Shown: piece after piece, positions 12,905 to 14,032 of the stretch
How positions within the stretch are numbered: the stretch's first letter is position 1
Layout of the letters: each line of letters starts with the position of its first letter
From: Paracoccaceae bacterium
GTDB lineage: Bacteria > Pseudomonadota > Alphaproteobacteria > Rhodobacterales > Rhodobacteraceae
Reading direction: 5' to 3'
DNA length: 14,032 nt
NCBI GenBank assembly: GCA_003561595.1
Contig: PWWF01000424.1
Location: forward strand, 1-14,032
Position numbers and translations under genes: made by a program
The notes under the pieces: generated by a model
Told to the model about the DNA's origin: nothing
Seen by the model: only the letters and a program-made list of their open reading frames with translations
Database searches by the model: none

Positions 12905-14032
12905 ATGCACCCGGATATGACCGAGTCCAACCTCAGCTCATTCACCAGGCGCGCGCGGCCGCCCGCCTGGTGCCGGCTTTCGGTTTTTGCCGTGGTGGCC
13001 GGTCTGTCAGGCGCGCCGGCGCTGGCGGAGTCACATGCCGGTCAGCAATCCGCCGCCGCCCCGGCAGAGCCCGCTCAGGATGACCCGTTCTTCCCGCCCG
13101 TCCGTGTGAACCCGCCGCCCGGAGCGCCGCTTCACCGCGTCATCAATGTCGATGATGACGACAAGCTCAATATCCGGGATCGCCCCGGCGTGCCGGGCAG
13201 CACGATCATCGCACGGATCGCACCGGATGCGGTGAATGTTGCCACGGGCGAGGGCCGCGCGCAGGTCAATGGCGGCACCTGGGTCGAGGTGCTCTATCCC
13301 GGCTTGCCCGGCGGGTCGGGCTGGGTGAATGCGCATTTCCTCCAGCACATCCCCGAGGGCGAGAGTGCAGGTCTGGGCGCGCCCGAGATCGAGCCGGGCG
13401 CGCCGAACGATCTGGCAGATCTGTTCATTGGGCTTGAGGACTACGCCTCCCTCGATTGGGAGACTGTCGAGACGCGGTTTCTCGAATCCGCCGCCGGGGC
13501 CGATACCGAAACCTTCCGCGCCATCAACAATCTCGGGCCGATGACCCGCGCCCTCCTGATCCTGGAGGAGGAAGAGGAACCGCAGGTCCATGCCCGCTAC
13601 CGTATCCGCTACGGGATGGAGGAAATGGGGCCATTCCCGCCCAAGGCCTATATGACCCCCATCAGCTTCGTGCAGATTGATCGTTTCAATATGGGCCCGC
13701 AGCGCATGAAGGCGCTGCCCCAGGACGATCCGGCGCCGCATATTTCCTACCGCATGGTGATGGATACGGTCCAGATGCGCACGGCGCGGGCCTTCCGGCT
13801 GTCGCGTGCCGAGATCGATGATGACACGGCTGCGGCGATGAGCTGCCTCGGCATCTCCTGCCTGTCCACGGAGTTCACGGTTGATCAGGCGCCAGGTGAC
13901 TGGGACGCCGACCCCGGTGCCGCGATCACCCTGACCCCGCCCTATGATCTGACGGTGCCGGATGCCATGCACAGCCCGGCGGCGGTGCTCGACCAGCTGA
14001 CCATTGACCATCCATTTCTGGGCGAGCAGAGC
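12905..14032 (+). CDS. exported protein with N-terminal bacterial SH3 domain, incomplete at right edge
   Basis: An open frame of 376 residues without a stop at the window end. The ATG at 12905 is preceded by GAGGAG at six bases. The N-terminus has basic residues, a hydrophobic core (about 25-38) and an APALAES cleavage site near residue 41, so the protein is exported. After a Pro-rich linker comes a bacterial SH3 domain (about residues 77-148: INVDDDDKLNIRDRPGVPGS ... GGTWVEVLYPG ... GWVNAHFL), a fold that commonly binds peptidoglycan or peptides. The following part (about 165-376) has no family I recognise; it carries an acidic run EEEEE at 221-225 and two cysteines in SCLGISC (313-319) that could form a disulfide. 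It probably works in the envelope together with the preceding secreted protein. Confidence 0.87.
   Translation, partial: MHPDMTESNLSSFTRRARPPAWCRLSVFAVVAGLSGAPALAESHAGQQSAAAPAEPAQDDPFFPPVRVNPPPGAPLHRVINVDDDDKLNIRDRPGVPGSTIIARIAPDAVNVATGEGRAQVNGGTWVEVLYPGLPGGSGWVNAHFLQHIPEGESAGLGAPEIEPGAPNDLADLFIGLEDYASLDWETVETRFLESAAGADTETFRAINNLGPMTRALLILEEEEEPQVHARYRIRYGMEEMGPFPPKAYMTPISFVQIDRFNMGPQRMKALPQDDPAPHISYRMVMDTVQMRTARAFRLSRAEIDDDTAAAMSCLGISCLSTEFTVDQAPGDWDADPGAAITLTPPYDLTVPDAMHSPAAVLDQLTIDHPFLGEQS

Noticed and set aside
13031..14011. A 326-codon minus-strand frame
   Set aside because: It is antisense to the SH3-domain gene and carries no recognisable motif.
1..14032. CRISPR array, tRNA, rRNA, insertion sequence or prophage genes
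   Set aside because: I found no spaced repeats, cloverleaf sequence, transposase motif or terminal inverted repeat on reading either strand.

Overview
The window is GC-rich with strong G/C third-codon preference. Its gene content (ATP12-type F1 assembly chaperone, rarA, an RluC-type pseudouridine synthase, a DctPQM TRAP transporter, a short intergenic motif I know from Rhodobacter relatives) points to an alphaproteobacterium of the Rhodobacterales. Several exported proteins are very acidic, which would suit a salt-adapted member, but that is only a hint.

Region 1 (1-3357, all minus strand) is a graveyard. In order of transcription it holds: a piece of an IlvD/Edd-type dehydratase; the C-terminal half of an amidohydrolase; a Rieske [2Fe-2S] protein with a one-base frameshift and a His-to-Asn change at a cluster ligand; a DUF1826-type protein without a recognisable N-terminus; a small intact Cys/His-rich DUF2946-like protein; and collapsed mbnP and mbnH-like genes (copper-associated protein plus di-haem cytochrome). 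The last two have lost internal segments and the mbnP end / mbnH start, and are now joined out of frame. A Zur-like dyad lies over the start of the DUF2946-like gene.

Region 2 (3425-7317, plus strand) is a healthy housekeeping block: rarA, then rluC, a HAD phosphatase and ATP12, the last three joined by ATGA overlaps and clearly one operon. A Rhodobacterales-type extragenic motif lies between rarA and rluC.

Region 3 (7318-7953) has no intact gene. It shows short protein-like stretches on the minus strand in shifting frames, so probably another decayed gene downstream of the transporter.

Region 4 (7954-10700, minus strand) is an intact TRAP transporter operon, dctP-dctQ-dctM, with abutting or overlapping GTG starts, likely importing a carboxylate or sugar acid. 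The 537-bp divergent gap upstream carries two adjacent perfect inverted repeats that look like operators, plus one small doubtful ORF.

Region 5 (11238-14032, plus strand) encodes two exported proteins in tandem: an acidic, cysteine-free 526-residue protein that may be DUF2125-like, and a protein with an N-terminal bacterial SH3 domain that runs off the right edge.

I see no mobile element, CRISPR array, tRNA or rRNA. The most notable features are the dense, multi-gene decay at the left, the paired palindromes, and the uncharacterised secreted pair at the right.
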